Of a stretch of 34,647 nt of DNA, positions 32,198 to 34,647 are shown piece after piece. The notes below the pieces were generated by a model that was not told the DNA's origin, made no database searches, and saw only the letters and a list, made by a program, of their open reading frames with translations. This DNA is from Aureococcus anophagefferens. Its lineage: Eukaryota > Sar > Pelagophyceae > Pelagomonadales > Pelagomonadaceae. Location of the stretch: NCBI RefSeq assembly GCF_000186865.1, contig NW_008705562.1:2016465-2051111 (forward strand). Reading direction: 5' to 3'. The translations under genes and the position numbers were made by a program. Numbering within the stretch: the stretch's first letter is position 1; the number at the start of each line of letters is the position of its first letter.

Positions 32198-33642
32198 ATG
32201 GCCTCGTTCAAGGCCTTCCTCGCCGCGCGCGAGGCCGGGACGCTCGGCGAGGACGACGAGCGCTGGTACGAGGTCGACGCCGACGTCGTCTGGCTCGTCG
32301 ACGCCCCGCGCGCGGACGCGCGCATGGTGGACCATCGCCTGCGCGGCGAGCGGCTGCGCGGCGCGCTGCGGGGCGCCTACGTCCGCACGCTCGGCGCCTT
32401 CGCGGACGCGGCGCGCCTGAGGCGCTGCGGCGGGGCCTTCGCGGCGCCCATGGACGAGCTCGAGCTCGCGGAAGAGCTCCGGAACCGGCTCGCCGACGAG
32501 CTCGGCGCGCGCGAGGTCGCGCCCTTCGCGGCGGACGCCCCCGTCGACGCGACGGCCGCGGGCCGGGACCGCGGCATGGGCGAGGTCGACCGGAGCTACT
32601 GCAAGTGCGGCCTCGGCGCCGGGTTCCGGCGGCGGCGCGCGGCGGCGGCGCCGCCGCGCGTCGCGCGCCGCGGCGCCGACTTCCGGCGGACCTACGTCGC
32701 GGCGAACGAGCCCGTCGTGCTCCGGGGCGCCGCCGCGGCCTGGAAGCCCTGCGTGTCCTGGACGCCGGCCTACCTCCGGGCGAGGTGCGGCGCGCGGCCC
32801 GTGCGGTGCCGCCGCGACCCCGCGGGCCGCGTCTTCGGCCGCGTGGGCCGCGTGGCCCTCTACGACCACGCCGTCGTCCCCTTTGGCGACCTCCTCGACG
32901 ACGCCCGCCGCGAGACGCCGGCGCTCTACGGCGCGCGCGTGGAGCTCGACAAGGAGCTGCCGGAGCCAGGGCAGCACAAGAGTGCGAAATTCCCAACTTC
33001 GAAGGCTCATATCTCGGTCGTTTTCCACTCGTTTCGGCTGATTTTTGGACGAGCGATCATCTCTCGGAACGGTCTCGAAGCGTGGATGCGTTTTCCGGAA
33101 CACGCGCGCGCGGAATACTCACGTTGAAGCGACGTTGAATCACCCTTGTGCTGCCCAGGCCGGAGCTCGTTGGAGACGCGCGCGAGCCGCCCGCGGGCCT
33201 CGGCGCGGCCTTCGGGGAGCCCAAGGCCGTGAACCCCGTGGCCTACGTCGGCGGCGGCCGCGCGGCGACGCCGCTCCACTTCGACCCGGCGGAGAACCTG
33301 CTCGTCGTCGTCTCCGGCGCGAAGGACGTGCTCCTCTTCCACCCGGCGGACACGCCGTTCCTCTACCCGTGCGGCGACCGCAACGCGGGGTCCGTCTACT
33401 CGACGGTGGACGCCTTCGCGCCGGACCTCGCCGCCCACCCGGACTTTGCCCGCGCGGCGCCCGTGCGCCTCGCGGTCCGCGCGGGCGACGTCCTCTACCT
33501 GCCCTGCGGCTGGTGGCACGCCGTCGCCGCCGCGGCCGACGGGCCGACGGTGTCCGTCAACTTCTGGTTCCAGCTCAGCTCCGCCAAGTTCCAGACCGAC
33601 GCCGCCCTCCGCATCCTCGGGCTGCCCCAGGCGCCGACGTAA
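32198..33642 (+). CDS. JmjC / cupin-8 Fe(II), 2-oxoglutarate dioxygenase (TYW5/JMJD7-like clade)
   Basis: Exons 32198-32958 and 33159-33642 around introner C; 414 residues. An in-frame ATG at 32123 would add 25 residues. Residues ~1-140 are a charged N-terminal region of unknown fold with a CKCGLG motif after it. The cupin begins near TYVAANEPVVLRGAAAAWKP. The iron ligands are visible: His and Asp in TPLHFDPAENLLVVV and the distal His in YLPCGWWHAVAA. Lys in SGAKDVLLFHP is placed to bind 2-oxoglutarate. The segment DAFAPDLAAHPDFARA before the AGDVLYLP strand, and VSVNFWFQ after it, resemble TYW5 (tRNA wybutosine hydroxylase) and JMJD7. Substrate (tRNA base or protein side chain) is undetermined. 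Splicing restores VELDKELPELVGDAREP. Confidence 0.88.
32967..33158 (+). mobile_element. Introner copy C (intron 32959-33158)
   Basis: A 192-bp element with the duplication GCCGGAGC at 32959-32966 and 33159-33166. The ends CAGGGCAGCACAAGAGTG and CACCCTTGTGCTGCCCAG are inverted repeats that carry copy-specific bases on both sides. The intron starts GC and ends AG; phase 2. Same body and orientation as copies A and B. Confidence 0.94.
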
Positions 33643-33752
33643 AAAAAACGGCAACCTATTGCGTCAACGTGGTTCCTTGAATTTACCAGTTTGACTTATG
33701 AAACGCTAGACGATGCGTGCGCCGGGCTGCCCTTGACCATCGAACACAAGCG

Positions 33753-34647
33753 ATGGTGCGGCGCGAGGACCACTACGAGCGCGACTGGGTCTATGAATCA
33801 CGAACGCGCCAGCTCGCGCACTTCCTCTTCGGCCACTACGACCACACGAAGCCCGGCGCGACGGCGCCCGTGCAGCACGGGGCGACGTGGTCCTGGGCCG
33901 AGGTGACGCCCGAGGCGAAGACGCACCCGCTGGGCCACGAGCGGCCGCCGCGGCGGAGCTGGTGCGTGTTTGTGTGCATCGTCCTCGTCTTCGCCGCGGG
34001 CTTCGGCGCGGGCTACGGCGGCAAGGAGGAGGTCGAGGACCTGCTCTTCGACGACGACGACGACGACGACCGCACCTTCGCGCCGACGGTGACGCCGGCG
34101 CCGAGCCGGACGCCGACGCCGCGGCCGACGGACCCGCGGCCCACGCGGGCGCCGATCGTCGGCGGCACCGCCGCGCCGACGGCCGCGGTCGTCGAGGGCG
34201 AGGCGCTCTTCGCCGGCCAGGACGCGGCGACGGCGGCGGTCTACGCGCCCGTCTACAGTGCGACCATCGCGGACGTCGCCGGCGCCGACGAGGCGAGCGT
34301 GGCCGTCGCGTTCGCGGACGCGCGGCGGCGGCGGCGCCTCGACGACGGCGGCGCGGTCCTCGTCGCGTACGAGATCGACGTCGCGACGCGCGCGGACGTC
34401 GAGGCGCTGACGGCCGTGCTGCTGGCCGCGGACGCCGCGGCCCTCGGCGACGCGCTCGCCGGGGCCGCGGCGGCCGCGGGCGCGGCGGCCGCCTTCGCGA
34501 ACGTGAGCGCCGTCGCCATCGCCGTCGACACGGCCGCGCCCGCGCCCGCGCCGACGACGGCCGCGCCGTCGCCGAGGCCCACGCCGGCGCCGACGACGGC
34601 CGCGCCGTCGCCCAAACCGTCGTCCGCCGCGCCGTCGCCGCGGCCCC
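33753..34647 (+). CDS. Membrane-anchored protein with Pro/Thr-rich stalks, 3'-truncated by window edge
   Basis: The frame opens at the ATG at 33753 and has no stop to the window end (298 codons). Residues 1-68 are soluble (ERDWVYESRTRQLAHFLFGH, ATWSWAEVTPEAK). A membrane helix at ~69-89 (SWCVFVCIVLVFAAGFGAGY) is followed by an acidic patch with seven consecutive Asp and a Pro/Thr stalk (TVTPAPSRTPTPRPTDPRP), typical of O-glycosylated regions. A small domain at ~150-260 comes next (YSATIADVAGADEASVAVAF, RRRRRLDDGGAVLVAYEIDV, then Ala-rich helices), resembling a repeated module of secreted and surface stramenopile proteins. A second Pro/Ser/Thr stalk (APTTAAPSPRPTPAP) runs to the edge. Type II topology with an extracellular or luminal C-terminus is likely. 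Function unknown; more modules probably follow. An intron or a more upstream start between 33643 and 33753 is possible. Confidence 0.68.
   Translation, partial: MVRREDHYERDWVYESRTRQLAHFLFGHYDHTKPGATAPVQHGATWSWAEVTPEAKTHPLGHERPPRRSWCVFVCIVLVFAAGFGAGYGGKEEVEDLLFDDDDDDDRTFAPTVTPAPSRTPTPRPTDPRPTRAPIVGGTAAPTAAVVEGEALFAGQDAATAAVYAPVYSATIADVAGADEASVAVAFADARRRRRLDDGGAVLVAYEIDVATRADVEALTAVLLAADAAALGDALAGAAAAAGAAAAFANVSAVAIAVDTAAPAPAPTTAAPSPRPTPAPTTAAPSPKPSSAAPSPRP

Overview
The window looks like nuclear DNA of a GC-rich, compact, photosynthetic stramenopile. A pelagophyte close to Aureococcus anophagefferens is the best guess. The evidence is: eukaryote-only genes (ARP2, a SAS-6-like protein, HIP/ST13, a HECT ligase, a cyclin-Y-like protein); spliceosomal introns; two proteins with bipartite-looking organelle presequences, one with a Phe at the presumed signal-peptide cleavage point as in red-lineage complex plastids; nuclear copies of thiG and fmt; and a family of transposon-like 'introner' introns of the kind described in that genus. 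The species call is inference, not proof.

Layout, left to right: a 3'-truncated GOLD-like/coiled-coil gene (-); a SAS-6-like gene (+); a small membrane protein (-); an unrecognised 502-residue protein (+); a voltage-gated K+ channel with a cyclic-nucleotide-binding-like domain (-); a tandem ABM-fold plastid protein (+); a short coiled-coil protein (+); a tail-anchored repeat protein (-); a 1.7 kb gene-poor, partly AT-rich island; a cyclin-Y/PHO80-like gene (+); 1.1 kb with no supported gene; an LCAT-like acyltransferase (+); ARP2 (+); a HECT E3 (-); a single-pass membrane protein (+); organellar fmt (-) and thiG (+) head to head; a D-2-hydroxyacid dehydrogenase (-); an 827-residue unrecognised protein (-); a secreted beta-propeller protein (+); an unrecognised 222-residue protein (+); HIP/ST13 (-); a JmjC/cupin dioxygenase (+); and a membrane-anchored mucin-like protein running off the right edge. 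Genes alternate as head-to-head and tail-to-tail pairs with gaps from 5 bp to a few hundred bp. There is no operon and no shared pathway apart from loose themes of organelle metabolism, cytoskeleton and chaperone work.

The standout is six related introner insertions, each forming a complete intron, in five genes. Every copy is flanked by an 8-bp target-site duplication starting GC or GT that supplies the 5' splice site, while the element supplies the 3' AG. Removing element plus one duplication restores the host reading frame exactly in all six cases. Three copies lie in one orientation relative to the gene and three in the other. In the three youngest copies both terminal inverted repeats carry the same copy-specific bases. 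Counting five ordinary introns, 6 of 11 inferred introns begin with GC. No transposase is visible here.
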